Positions 1 through 6,318 of a DNA stretch of 10,006 nucleotides are shown here, in pieces. A program made the translations under genes and the position numbers. The DNA comes from Campylobacterales bacterium. GTDB lineage: Bacteria > Campylobacterota > Campylobacteria > Campylobacterales > JALSKU01. Position 1 is the first letter of the stretch, and the number at the start of each line of letters is the position of its first letter. The stretch lies in contig JALVWW010000189.1 in assembly GCA_027023175.1 (NCBI GenBank), positions 1 to 10,006 on the forward strand. The letters run 5' to 3'. The notes beneath the pieces are model-generated. The model searched no databases and was not told the DNA's origin. It saw nothing but the letters and a program-made list of their open reading frames with translations.

Positions 1-204
1 TCCGCTTGTCATAAATTCAACTAATTCACCAAAAAAAGGTCTCTCTGCATGAACAGCATAAAAGTTTTGTGCATCTTTTTTGCTAAGTTCTAATTTTTTC
101 ATAGCAGCAATTCTCAAGCCGTTGCTTTCAAATCTATCTACTATCTTACCGATAACGCCTTTTTTAACGGCATCGGGTTTTATGATGGATAGTGTTTGTT
201 CCAT
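1..204 (-). CDS. ndk: Nucleoside diphosphate kinase, N-terminal part (runs off the left edge)
   Basis: Transfers the gamma-phosphate of a nucleoside triphosphate (usually ATP) to nucleoside diphosphates through a phosphohistidine, balancing cytosolic NTP and dNTP pools. Only the first 68 residues are in the window; the family is about 137 residues long, so roughly half is present. The N-terminus shows the classic Ndk opening: TLSIIKPDAV at residues 4-13, followed by G-IG-I and the RFE-(S/N)-G-L turn. The later segment AERPFFGELVEFMTSG (residues 53-68) is the conserved RPFF region before the active site. The catalytic histidine motif would lie outside the window. The ATG at 204 is preceded by a GGAG ribosome binding site and a strong extended -10 element at 247-252. 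It follows fdxA on the same strand but is separated from it by a hairpin terminator, so it probably has its own promoter. Identification is secure. Confidence 0.95.
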   Translation of the reverse strand, partial: MEQTLSIIKPDAVKKGVIGKIVDRFESNGLRIAAMKKLELSKKDAQNFYAVHAERPFFGELVEFMTSG

Positions 205-219
205 TTTTTTCTCCGTTTT

Positions 220-253
220 GTATAATTATTAAATAAAAAGCCGATAATTATAC
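220..253. repeat. Perfect 10-bp inverted repeat overlapping the ndk promoter
   Basis: GTATAATTAT at 220-229 is the exact reverse complement of ATAATTATAC at 244-253, with a 14-nt spacer. The right arm contains the ndk -10 element, and the left arm contains a TATAAT facing the other way. It could be an operator, a pair of mirrored -10 boxes, a weak AT-only hairpin in the ndk leader, or chance in AT-rich DNA. The sequence alone does not decide between these. Confidence 0.5.
247..252 (-). promoter_or_regulatory. Putative sigma-70 -10 element of ndk
   Basis: On the minus strand this reads TATAAT, preceded by TGG, so it forms an extended -10 (TGnTATAAT) behind an AT-rich tract, the layout typical of vegetative promoters in Campylobacterota, which often lack a clear -35. 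It lies 42 nt upstream of the ndk ATG. The same TGGTATAAT string occurs in front of metK. It also sits inside one arm of a perfect inverted repeat (220-253). Confidence 0.65.
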
Positions 254-329
254 CATAAAATTTTTAAGAATGGGATAATATCAAAAATTAACTATGAAAA
301 AGATTAAATAAAGAAGTAAAATGAAGTAA

Positions 330-359
330 GCAGAAAAACATAAAACTATGTTTTTCTGC
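330..359 (-). terminator. Hairpin terminator downstream of fdxA
   Basis: A perfect 13-bp stem, GCAGAAAAACATA at 330-342 pairing with TATGTTTTTCTGC at 347-359, closes a 4-nt loop. It begins 12 nt after the fdxA stop codon. On the minus strand the stem is followed by a T-rich but interrupted tract. This is consistent with intrinsic termination of fdxA (or metK-fdxA) transcripts ahead of the separate ndk promoter. The stem is AT-rich, so its strength is uncertain. Confidence 0.65.
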
Positions 360-371
360 AATAAATTTATA

Positions 372-644
372 CTATTCAGCTACAGGAGTACCGACTTCTC
401 CCCTGTCTTCTTTGCAAGTTTGACCTTCTTTGCACTCATCCCAAACTATACATCCCTCAGTAGGGCAAGCTTCGGCACAAGCCGGTGCATCATTGTGACC
501 CACGCACTCTACACATTTGTCTGCATATACATAGTATATCTCTTCTCCTGTTGGATTATCCTCATCATCAACAATAGCTTCAACAGGACACTCATCAATA
601 CAAGCACCACAGCTAATACATATATCAGTAATCTTTACTGCCAT
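372..644 (-). CDS. fdxA: 2[4Fe-4S] ferredoxin of the Alvin (Chromatium) type
   Basis: Small acidic cytosolic electron carrier of 90 residues with two [4Fe-4S] clusters. In Campylobacterota such ferredoxins are thought to serve 2-oxoacid:ferredoxin oxidoreductases and other low-potential enzymes; that role is inferred here. The first cluster motif is C9-x2-C12-x2-C15-x3-C19-P. The second is C44-x2-C47-x8-C56-x3-C60-P, and the eight-residue insertion between its second and third cysteines (VGHNDAPA) is the hallmark of Alvin-type ferredoxins. A further Cys65 matches the extra cysteine seen just after the second motif in that family. The acidic tail adds Cys71 and Cys77. The ATG at 644 has a GGAGAG ribosome binding site. 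It lies 55 nt downstream of metK, possibly with its own weak promoter, and ends at a hairpin terminator. The symbol follows the Campylobacter naming. Confidence 0.9.
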   Translation of the reverse strand: MAVKITDICISCGACIDECPVEAIVDDEDNPTGEEIYYVYADKCVECVGHNDAPACAEACPTEGCIVWDECKEGQTCKEDRGEVGTPVAE

Positions 645-670
645 CTTCTCTCCTTTAAAAATTTTAGAAA

Positions 671-676
671 ACTATA
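671..676 (-). promoter_or_regulatory. Possible -10 element of fdxA
   Basis: The minus strand reads TATAGT 26 nt before the fdxA ATG, behind a T-rich tract (about 680-695) of the kind that replaces a -35 in Campylobacterota. There is no terminator between metK and fdxA, so read-through from metK is equally possible. This is a weak prediction based on one hexamer. Confidence 0.3.
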
Positions 677-699
677 TCAAATTTAAAATAAAACAGATA

Positions 700-1857
700 T
701 TAAATACGAAAATACTCTTTAATATTATCTACTTTATCAGTTTTCTCCCAAGTAAACTCAGGAAGTTCTCTTCCAAAATGTCCATAACTTGCAGTTTTGG
801 AATATATAGGCCTTAATAAATCAAGCTCTTCGATGATACCTTTTGGAGTGAGGGCAAATACTTCTCTAACACATTTTTCTAATTTTTCATCATCAATTTT
901 TGATGTACCTTCAGTGTTTACCATTATAGAAACCGGCTCTACTACACCTATAGCATAAGCCAACTGTATAGTAGCTTTGTCACAAACTCCGCTAGCAACT
1001 AGATTTTTAGCTATATATCTTGCCATATATGCCGCACTTCTATCTACTTTGGTAGGATCCTTACCGCTAAATGCACCGCCACCGTGAGGACAATAGCCTC
1101 CATAAGTATCGACTATGATCTTTCTTCCGGTAAGCCCCGCATCTCCTTGAGGACCTCCTATGACAAATCTCCCTGTAGGATTGATATGGTATTTAATATT
1201 GTCACAATCAATATCTTTCGGCAATATCGGAAGAACAATTTCCTCAATAACCGCATCTTTTAGTTTAGTATATGGAACATCAGGTGAATGTTGAGTAGAT
1301 ATAACTATAGTATCTATAGCTTTTGGCTTACCATTTTCATATCTTACACTTACTTGAGCCTTTCCATCCGGCCTTAAAAAGGGTAAAACTCCACTTTTTC
1401 TCTTTCCGGCTAAACCAAGAGTCAATTTATGAGCAAGATATATGGGAAGAGGCATCAATGTATCAGTCTCCCTGCAGGCATATCCAAACATAAGCCCCTG
1501 ATCTCCGGCACCTATCTCACCGTCAGCTTGATCAACTCCCTGATTTATATCAGGGCTTTGTTCACCTACACCGTTTAGTACACCTGCACTTCTATAATCA
1601 AATCCAAAATTTGCATCAGTGTATCCTATATTTCTTATCACCTCTCTAGCGATCTCTTGCATAGGAGCATAAGCAGTTGTTTTTATCTCACCCGCTATGA
1701 TGCAGTACCCGTTTGACAAAAGAGTTTCGCAGGCAACCCTTGCCTTGGTATCTCTAGCAATGATATAATCAAGTACGGCATCACTTATCTGATCTGCCAT
1801 CTTGTCAGGATGACCTTCTGTAACTGATTCACTTGTAAATAAAAAATTCTTAGCCAT
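700..1857 (-). CDS. metK: S-adenosylmethionine synthetase (methionine adenosyltransferase)
   Basis: Makes S-adenosylmethionine from methionine and ATP, releasing phosphate and pyrophosphate; it is a cytosolic homotetramer needing Mg2+ and K+. At 385 residues it has the standard bacterial length. Visible signatures, in order, are SVTEGHPDKMADQISD at 11-26 with the catalytic His16 and metal ligand Asp18, the gating-loop region at about 97-110, signature 1 GAGDQG at 116-121, GDAGLTGRK at 238-246, and the glycine-rich signature 2 (GGGAFSGKDPTKVDRS) at 259-274. All three structural repeats are present and nothing is broken. The ATG at 1857 has an AGGAAG ribosome binding site. An extended -10 (TGGTATAAT) lies at 1890-1898, so it is probably first in a metK-fdxA unit transcribed away from ahpC. 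Confidence 0.98.
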   Translation of the reverse strand: MAKNFLFTSESVTEGHPDKMADQISDAVLDYIIARDTKARVACETLLSNGYCIIAGEIKTTAYAPMQEIAREVIRNIGYTDANFGFDYRSAGVLNGVGEQSPDINQGVDQADGEIGAGDQGLMFGYACRETDTLMPLPIYLAHKLTLGLAGKRKSGVLPFLRPDGKAQVSVRYENGKPKAIDTIVISTQHSPDVPYTKLKDAVIEEIVLPILPKDIDCDNIKYHINPTGRFVIGGPQGDAGLTGRKIIVDTYGGYCPHGGGAFSGKDPTKVDRSAAYMARYIAKNLVASGVCDKATIQLAYAIGVVEPVSIMVNTEGTSKIDDEKLEKCVREVFALTPKGIIEELDLLRPIYSKTASYGHFGRELPEFTWEKTDKVDNIKEYFRI

Positions 1858-1889
1858 TTAACTTCCTGAATTATTGTAATGTTTATGGC

Positions 1890-1895
1890 ATTATA
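1890..1895 (-). promoter_or_regulatory. Putative sigma-70 -10 element of metK
   Basis: The minus strand reads TATAAT with an upstream TG (TGGTATAAT), 32 nt before the metK ATG and behind a T- and A-rich tract. It is the best promoter-like string in the metK/ahpC divergent gap and is identical over nine bases to the proposed ndk promoter. Confidence 0.65.
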
Positions 1896-1963
1896 CCAAA
1901 AATTATTTAAATTTACTTCTTTGGTACATCTAAAAAATATTTTAAAAACTTATTTAATAATAT

Positions 1964-1974
1964 TATGATACAAT
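1964..1974 (+). promoter_or_regulatory. Possible -10 region of ahpC
   Basis: The plus strand carries two overlapping candidate -10 hexamers, TATGAT (1964-1969) and TACAAT (1969-1974), about 55-60 nt upstream of the ahpC ATG in very AT-rich DNA. A small palindrome, ATAATATTAT (1957-1966), overlaps them. Other AT-rich hexamers nearby (for example TATTAT at 1993-1998) could serve instead, so the exact site is uncertain. Confidence 0.35.
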
Positions 1975-2029
1975 TTCATTGTTAATAAATTTTATTATCT
2001 AATCTTACATAGTCACTTAGGAGAAAAAA

Positions 2030-2626
2030 ATGATTGTAACAAACAAAGCACCAAATTTTACTGCAACTGCAGTTTTAGGAAATAATGAGATAGTGGATGA
2101 TTTTAATCTATATGAAAACTTTGGAGAAAAAGGTACAGTAGTTTTCTTTTATCCGTTGGACTTTACTTTTGTATGTCCTTCTGAGATTATAGCATTTGAT
2201 CATAGACTTGATGAATTTACAAGTAGAGGTATCAATGTAATAGGAGTTTCTGTTGACTCACAGTTTTCACACTTTGCATGGAAAAATACTCCGGTTGAAG
2301 AGGGTGGTATAGGTCAGGTTAGATATCCTTTGGTTGCTGATTTAAACAAGCAAATAGCAAGGGATTTTGATGTACTTTTAAATGAAAGCGTAGCTCTTAG
2401 AGGCTCTTTTTTAATCGATACAGACGGTACTGTAAGACATGCGGTTATCAATGACTTACCTCTTGGAAGAAATATAGATGAAATGCTTAGAATGGTAGAT
2501 GCAATGCTCTTTACAAATGAGTATGGTGAAGTTTGTCCTGCAGGATGGCACAAAGGTGAAGAGGGTATGAAGCCTTCAACTGACGGAGTTGCCGAATATC
2601 TTGAAAAACACGCAGAAGAACTATAA
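2030..2626 (+). CDS. ahpC: Typical 2-Cys peroxiredoxin (AhpC/TsaA family)
   Basis: Cytosolic thiol peroxidase that reduces hydrogen peroxide, organic hydroperoxides and probably peroxynitrite; in Campylobacterota it is usually recycled by thioredoxin, since AhpF is generally absent (family knowledge). Its 198 residues match the family. The active site PLDFTFVCP (42-50) holds Pro42, Thr46 and peroxidatic Cys49, with catalytic Arg124 in LRGSFLID. The resolving cysteine is Cys169 in EVCPAGW, which defines the typical 2-Cys class. A GGIG motif sits at 92-95, but the C-terminal YF motif of easily over-oxidised eukaryotic enzymes is missing (the tail has YLEKH). The ATG at 2030 has an AGGAG site six bases upstream. 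It is the only plus-strand gene, divergent from metK and convergent with dxs, and ends before a hairpin with a T run. Campylobacter ahpC lies next to fdxA and is peroxide- and iron-regulated; regulation here is not shown. Confidence 0.95.
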   Translation: MIVTNKAPNFTATAVLGNNEIVDDFNLYENFGEKGTVVFFYPLDFTFVCPSEIIAFDHRLDEFTSRGINVIGVSVDSQFSHFAWKNTPVEEGGIGQVRYPLVADLNKQIARDFDVLLNESVALRGSFLIDTDGTVRHAVINDLPLGRNIDEMLRMVDAMLFTNEYGEVCPAGWHKGEEGMKPSTDGVAEYLEKHAEEL

Positions 2627-2630
2627 AAGT

Positions 2631-2665
2631 GTGTAGCAAGTAATGGGTAGTATGTAGTTGGTAAC
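2631..2665 (+). repeat. Degenerate heptamer array, five units, at the ahpC/dxs junction
   Basis: Five consecutive 7-bp units read GTGTAGC, AAGTAAT, GGGTAGT, ATGTAGT and TGGTAAC, all fitting NNGTARY. After the ACAA loop, similar units appear on the opposite strand (2697 down to 2671: AAGTAAT, GGATAGC, a 6-bp AATAGT, TAGTAAC), giving the hairpin. A related array lies in the pheA-hisC gap. Confidence 0.6.
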
Positions 2666-2701
2666 ACAAGTTACTAACTATTGCTATCCATTACTTTTTT
2701 T
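2639..2701 (+). terminator. Long hairpin plus T run ending ahpC, overlapping the dxs 3' end
   Basis: The left arm at 2639-2665 pairs imperfectly with 2670-2695 around a 4-nt loop (ACAA). The outer 8 bp and the inner GTAAC/GTTAC pairs are perfect, and the middle has G-U pairs and a small bulge. It is followed on the plus strand by seven T (2695-2701), as expected for intrinsic termination of ahpC. The right arm from 2674 is dxs coding sequence, including its TAG stop. In the dxs direction the T tract is poor, so it would terminate that transcript less efficiently. Confidence 0.7.
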
Positions 2702-4494
2702 GCCAATTGTTCAGGAAGCAATTCTAAACTTTTTTCTACTTCTTTAGTATTTCCATGCTCGATAAAAATATCATCATATTCAAAACTTTCAAGCTCTATA
2801 TCTTTTATACCGTTATCATTTAAAAATTCCAGAACAGCAGAATAAATTCCACCTGTTTTTACACTGTCACTGAAAATATACCATTTTTTATACTCTTTTG
2901 AGAGCTCTAAAAGCATCTCTTCATCCAATGGTTTTGCAAAAACAAGATCCAAAATAGCCGGATCCAAATTATCTTTTAAAATTTCATAAGTTTCACAGGC
3001 TCTTCCTACTCCGTTTCCATAGCCCAAAAACAGTATATCCTTGCCCTCTTTGAGAAGTTGGGATTTGCCTAGTTCATACTCTTTGGCCGGATATTTTGAA
3101 GAATCTAAAAAATTTCCTCTTGGATATCTAAAAGCACATGGAGTTTTCATATTATAAGCAAATTCTACTGCATACTTCATACTTCTTTCATCTCGGGGGG
3201 CAAACAGAGTCATATTTGGCAAAGTTCTTAAGTATGATATGTCAAAGAGCCCCTGGTGTGTCTCTCCATCCTCACCTACGATACCCGCTCTGTCTATGGC
3301 AAATACAACCGGTAAAGCCATCAAACAACAATCATGAATAACCTGGTCATATGCTCTTTGTAAAAATGTTGAGTATATGGCAATGTAAGGTTTAAATCCC
3401 TCTTTTGCCAAAGCTGCCATAGAAGTTACGGCATGCTGTTCGGCAATCGCCACATCCCAAAATCTCTCAGGAAATTTATCCATACACTTTTTAAGACCTG
3501 TTCCACTTGGCATCGCAGCTGTAACACCCACAACATTGTCATACTTTTTGGCCAAGCTTAAAAGTGCATCACTAAATAGAGCTGTAGCATTTTTACCAGA
3601 TTTTTTCTTTAGCGGTTCACCGCTTTGTAAGTCAAAAGGTCCGACTCCGTGCCAGTTTTCATAATATCCTTCAGCTTTTGAGTAACCTTTGCCTTTGAGT
3701 GTCTGGGCATGAACTATAACCGGTCCGTTAAACTCTTTTGCAACCTTTAAAGTCTCAATAATTTCTTCAAGATTGTGACCATCTATCGGCCCAATGTAGT
3801 CAATACCCAACTCTTCAAAAAGCATCCCCGGAGTAATAAGTTTTAGCCAATCCTCCATCTTTTTTGCCATATATGATGCAGACTCGGGAAAGTGTTCGAG
3901 TATCCTTTCTGTAAACTTCCTAAACCTCTGGTAAGAGTTTTCAGCCATTTTTTTAGAAAGATATTTACTGATAGCACCAATCGGTTTGGCTATGCTCATT
4001 TCGTTGTCATTTAGTATGATTACCACATGATACTTTTTATCACCCAGTTCATTTAGGGCCTCATAAACCATACCTGCACTCATGGAGCCGTCACCTATAA
4101 ATGCTATGGGCACTCTTTGCTCTTTTTTAAGCTCTATAGCTTTTGCAGCACCCACGGCAAGCGATATGGAAGTTGAACTGTGACCTGCTACAAAGTAGTC
4201 ATATTCAGACTCTTTTGGTTTTGTATAGCCGCTTATTCCTCCAAACTGTCTTAAAGTATCAAATTTATCCTCTCTGTCAGTAAGTAGCTTGTGTGCATAT
4301 GCCTGGTGAGATACATCAAAAATAAAAGGGTCTTTCTTAACATCAAATACATAATGCATTCCCACTATCAAATCCACTGCACCTATGGGGGAACTTAAAT
4401 GTCCTCCATTTTTACTCACAGTATTTAGTATCGTTTCTCTAAGGTTTTTACTTATCTCTTTTAATTCATCTATGCTTTTTTCTTTTATATTCAT
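2674..4494 (-). CDS. dxs: 1-deoxy-D-xylulose-5-phosphate synthase
   Basis: Thiamine-diphosphate enzyme that condenses pyruvate and glyceraldehyde 3-phosphate, with CO2 release, to DXP, the entry to the MEP isoprenoid pathway and a precursor of thiamine and pyridoxal phosphate. It has 606 residues, near the usual 600-640. Visible features are the N-terminal GGHLSSPIGAVDL (30-42) with His32, GHSSTS (104-109), the ThDP/Mg2+ motif starting GDGSMSAGMVYEALNE (134-149) and ending at LNDN (161-164), the pyrimidine-domain AEQHAV (351-356) with catalytic Glu352, DRAGIVGEDGETHQG (401-415), and a C-terminal transketolase-type domain from about 475. The ATG at 4494 overlaps the fliH stop by one base (TAATG) and has no clear ribosome binding site, suggesting translational coupling. 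Its last codons and TAG stop lie in the repeat-derived hairpin at the ahpC border. In Campylobacter dxs likewise follows fliH. Confidence 0.97.
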   Translation of the reverse strand: MNIKEKSIDELKEISKNLRETILNTVSKNGGHLSSPIGAVDLIVGMHYVFDVKKDPFIFDVSHQAYAHKLLTDREDKFDTLRQFGGISGYTKPKESEYDYFVAGHSSTSISLAVGAAKAIELKKEQRVPIAFIGDGSMSAGMVYEALNELGDKKYHVVIILNDNEMSIAKPIGAISKYLSKKMAENSYQRFRKFTERILEHFPESASYMAKKMEDWLKLITPGMLFEELGIDYIGPIDGHNLEEIIETLKVAKEFNGPVIVHAQTLKGKGYSKAEGYYENWHGVGPFDLQSGEPLKKKSGKNATALFSDALLSLAKKYDNVVGVTAAMPSGTGLKKCMDKFPERFWDVAIAEQHAVTSMAALAKEGFKPYIAIYSTFLQRAYDQVIHDCCLMALPVVFAIDRAGIVGEDGETHQGLFDISYLRTLPNMTLFAPRDERSMKYAVEFAYNMKTPCAFRYPRGNFLDSSKYPAKEYELGKSQLLKEGKDILFLGYGNGVGRACETYEILKDNLDPAILDLVFAKPLDEEMLLELSKEYKKWYIFSDSVKTGGIYSAVLEFLNDNGIKDIELESFEYDDIFIEHGNTKEVEKSLELLPEQLAKKVMDSNS

Positions 4495-5285
4495 TATTTT
4501 ACCATTATTATATGTTTGGCTTTTTCTATTCTTGTTTTTATATCTCCGTCAATATTGCCTATATCACTTATCAATATAACTCCCCCCTCATTTATAGCTT
4601 CATCTGAAGAGACTGTTATATGCTGCATATCAGAAAAACTTTTCTTTAAAAACTCAAAATCTTTTGGGTTCACTTTTATCTCTATTTTATTTGCATCTTT
4701 TATATCATCTAAAAGCTTTTTTGCCAAAGCAAGGGCTATTTCCTTGCTGTCACCAGAAACCTCTTTTGCTATAACCTCTTTTGCTATCTCCAAAGATACA
4801 TCAGCCAACTCATTTTTTAGACTATCCATATAGCTTTTACATTTGCCTGTAGCTTCATCAAGCTTGGAAATAGAGTCTAAATACTGCTTTTTGAGAGTTT
4901 CAAACTCGGATTTATACTCTTGTTTTGCCTTGTTGTAACCATCTTCCAATCCTTTGGTATATGACTCTTCTTTGGTCTTGGCAATTCTTTGTTCAAACTC
5001 TTTTTGCCCCTCTTCTATCTGCATCTGAAGCTTGACAAGCTCACTGGACATTTTATCGCTTTTTTCAAGCAATTCAGCTATAAAGTCATCTTTTACCTCT
5101 TTTGGAACAATGTTGCTCGGCTCTTCATTTTGGGTATTTTGTACACTCTCTTCCTGTACCGTTTCTTTATTATCTGATATTTGTTCTTCCTGATTGTGTG
5201 TAGATGAGCTTAATATCTTAAAATTATATTTTTGAACCACATGATTTGAAATGGATTTGGCATCTATTACACTGTTTATACTCAT
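4494..5285 (-). CDS. fliH: Flagellar assembly protein FliH (export ATPase regulator/stator)
   Basis: FliH binds and restrains the flagellar type III export ATPase FliI and links it to the C-ring. It has 263 residues. The N-terminal third (to about 65) is polar and low in complexity, rich in Gln, Glu, Asn and Ser. Residues about 70-160 form a charged, heptad-like coiled coil containing a GLEDG (GxxxG-type) element at 112-116. The C-terminal domain (about 160-263) carries the most recognisable FliH/SctL signature, with GGVILISD (234-241) and IGNIDGDI (242-249) before the final helix. Assignment rests on this C-terminus, the coiled-coil layout and the position directly after fliF and fliG. No tryptophan is present, unlike the N-terminal Trp pair of enterobacterial FliH. 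The ATG at 5285 is 4 nt after the fliG stop, with only a weak GAG as ribosome binding site; its end overlaps dxs by 1 nt. Confidence 0.88.
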   Translation of the reverse strand: MSINSVIDAKSISNHVVQKYNFKILSSSTHNQEEQISDNKETVQEESVQNTQNEEPSNIVPKEVKDDFIAELLEKSDKMSSELVKLQMQIEEGQKEFEQRIAKTKEESYTKGLEDGYNKAKQEYKSEFETLKKQYLDSISKLDEATGKCKSYMDSLKNELADVSLEIAKEVIAKEVSGDSKEIALALAKKLLDDIKDANKIEIKVNPKDFEFLKKSFSDMQHITVSSDEAINEGGVILISDIGNIDGDIKTRIEKAKHIIMVK

Positions 5286-5289
5286 ATTG

Positions 5290-6318
5290 CTACTCTATCA
5301 TTTCATCAGATTCGCCGATCTGGATGACACCCTGTTCGGCTAGTTTTTGTACCTCTTCGACTATTTTTCTTTGAGCCTCTTCAACATCTTTTACTCTAAC
5401 TGCTCCTAAAAACTGCATCTCTTCCAAAAATGCATCCTGGGCTCTTTGAGACATATTTCCTAAAAATTTATCTCTTAATTCATCAGGAGCACCTTTGAGA
5501 GCTATCATCAAATCCTTCTTGTCTGCAACTTTGAGTATCTCTCTGATGCCGTTATTATCCATTTTCGTAATATCTTCAAATGTAAACATCATATCTTTTA
5601 TAGTGGTTGCCAGCTTGTCATCAACCTGCTCTATAAGACCAAGGGTTGATTTTGCAGCTTTTTGACCAAGCCTGTTAAGTATCTCGGCAACTGCCCTGGG
5701 ACCTCCGACTTCAACTTTGTAAGAAGTGAGAGATTCGAGTTTGCTTTCAAGTATGGTTGAAACTCTTTTTATAATCGAAGGTGAAATATCACCAAGGTTT
5801 GCCATCCTTACAGTAACTTCACTTCTTAGCTCATCAGGGAAAAAGCTAATCGTTTCTGCCGCATTTGCCGGGTCCATATGGGCTAAAATCAGTGCAATAG
5901 TCTGCGGATGTTCATTTATAATAAAGTCTGCCAACTGTTGAGGTTTTACCTGGTCAAGATAACTGAAACTCTGAGCATTGTCTATAGACTTGGAAAGACT
6001 GTCAAGTACTTTTTGGGCCTCTTCCGGACCCAAAGTCCTGTAAAGTATATCTTTTGCATATTCCATACCACCGCTTCTTATGTACTGATTGGATTGGAAA
6101 ATGGCATAAAACTCTTCTAAGATTGCCGTTGCGATTTGTTTGTCTATATCTCTTGCTCTTGCAATATATTTGGAAATCTCTGTAATAGTTTCTATATCCA
6201 TGTTGGAAAAAAGATTTGCTGTCGCATCCTCGCCAAGCTGTATAAGAAAAATAGCTATCTTTTCAGCCATTGTTAAATTGTCATAAACAGCCTGCTGTTC
6301 TTTATTTAACTTTATCAA
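5290..6318 (-). CDS. fliG: Flagellar motor switch protein FliG
   Basis: Rotor protein that attaches the C-ring to the MS ring (FliF) and interacts with the MotA stator to generate torque. It has 342 residues, near the usual 330-345. The N-terminal FliF-binding domain covers about 1-100. The middle domain has the EHPQ motif at 136-139, the VGGPRAVAEILN linker region at 204-215, and the MFTFED motif at 244-249. The C-terminal torque domain retains the charged residues equivalent to E. coli Lys264, Arg281, Asp288/289 and Arg297 as Lys275, Arg292, Glu299/Glu300 and Arg308. The chosen start is a TTG at 6318 with an AGGAAAGGA ribosome binding site; it overlaps the fliF TGA by 4 nt (TTGA). There is no better start nearby, and the N-terminus MIKLNKEQQ fits the family. 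Confidence 0.97.
   Translation of the reverse strand: MIKLNKEQQAVYDNLTMAEKIAIFLIQLGEDATANLFSNMDIETITEISKYIARARDIDKQIATAILEEFYAIFQSNQYIRSGGMEYAKDILYRTLGPEEAQKVLDSLSKSIDNAQSFSYLDQVKPQQLADFIINEHPQTIALILAHMDPANAAETISFFPDELRSEVTVRMANLGDISPSIIKRVSTILESKLESLTSYKVEVGGPRAVAEILNRLGQKAAKSTLGLIEQVDDKLATTIKDMMFTFEDITKMDNNGIREILKVADKKDLMIALKGAPDELRDKFLGNMSQRAQDAFLEEMQFLGAVRVKDVEEAQRKIVEEVQKLAEQGVIQIGESDEMIE

Noticed and set aside
348..686. Plus-strand open frame of 112 codons opposite fdxA
   Set aside because: It lies antisense to a clear ferredoxin with full cysteine motifs, has no family resemblance and starts inside the terminator hairpin.
645..699. Terminator between metK and fdxA
   Set aside because: No convincing stem with a T run was found in this gap, so co-transcription of metK and fdxA remains open.
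2314..2667. Minus-strand open frame of 117 codons opposite ahpC
   Set aside because: It is a shadow of ahpC and of the repeat hairpin, with no recognisable domain. Its start region is the heptamer array.
4516..4833. Plus-strand open frame of 105 codons opposite fliH
   Set aside because: It is the complement of the fliH coding sequence, with biased Ser/Phe/Ile content typical of an antisense frame and no upstream ribosome binding site.
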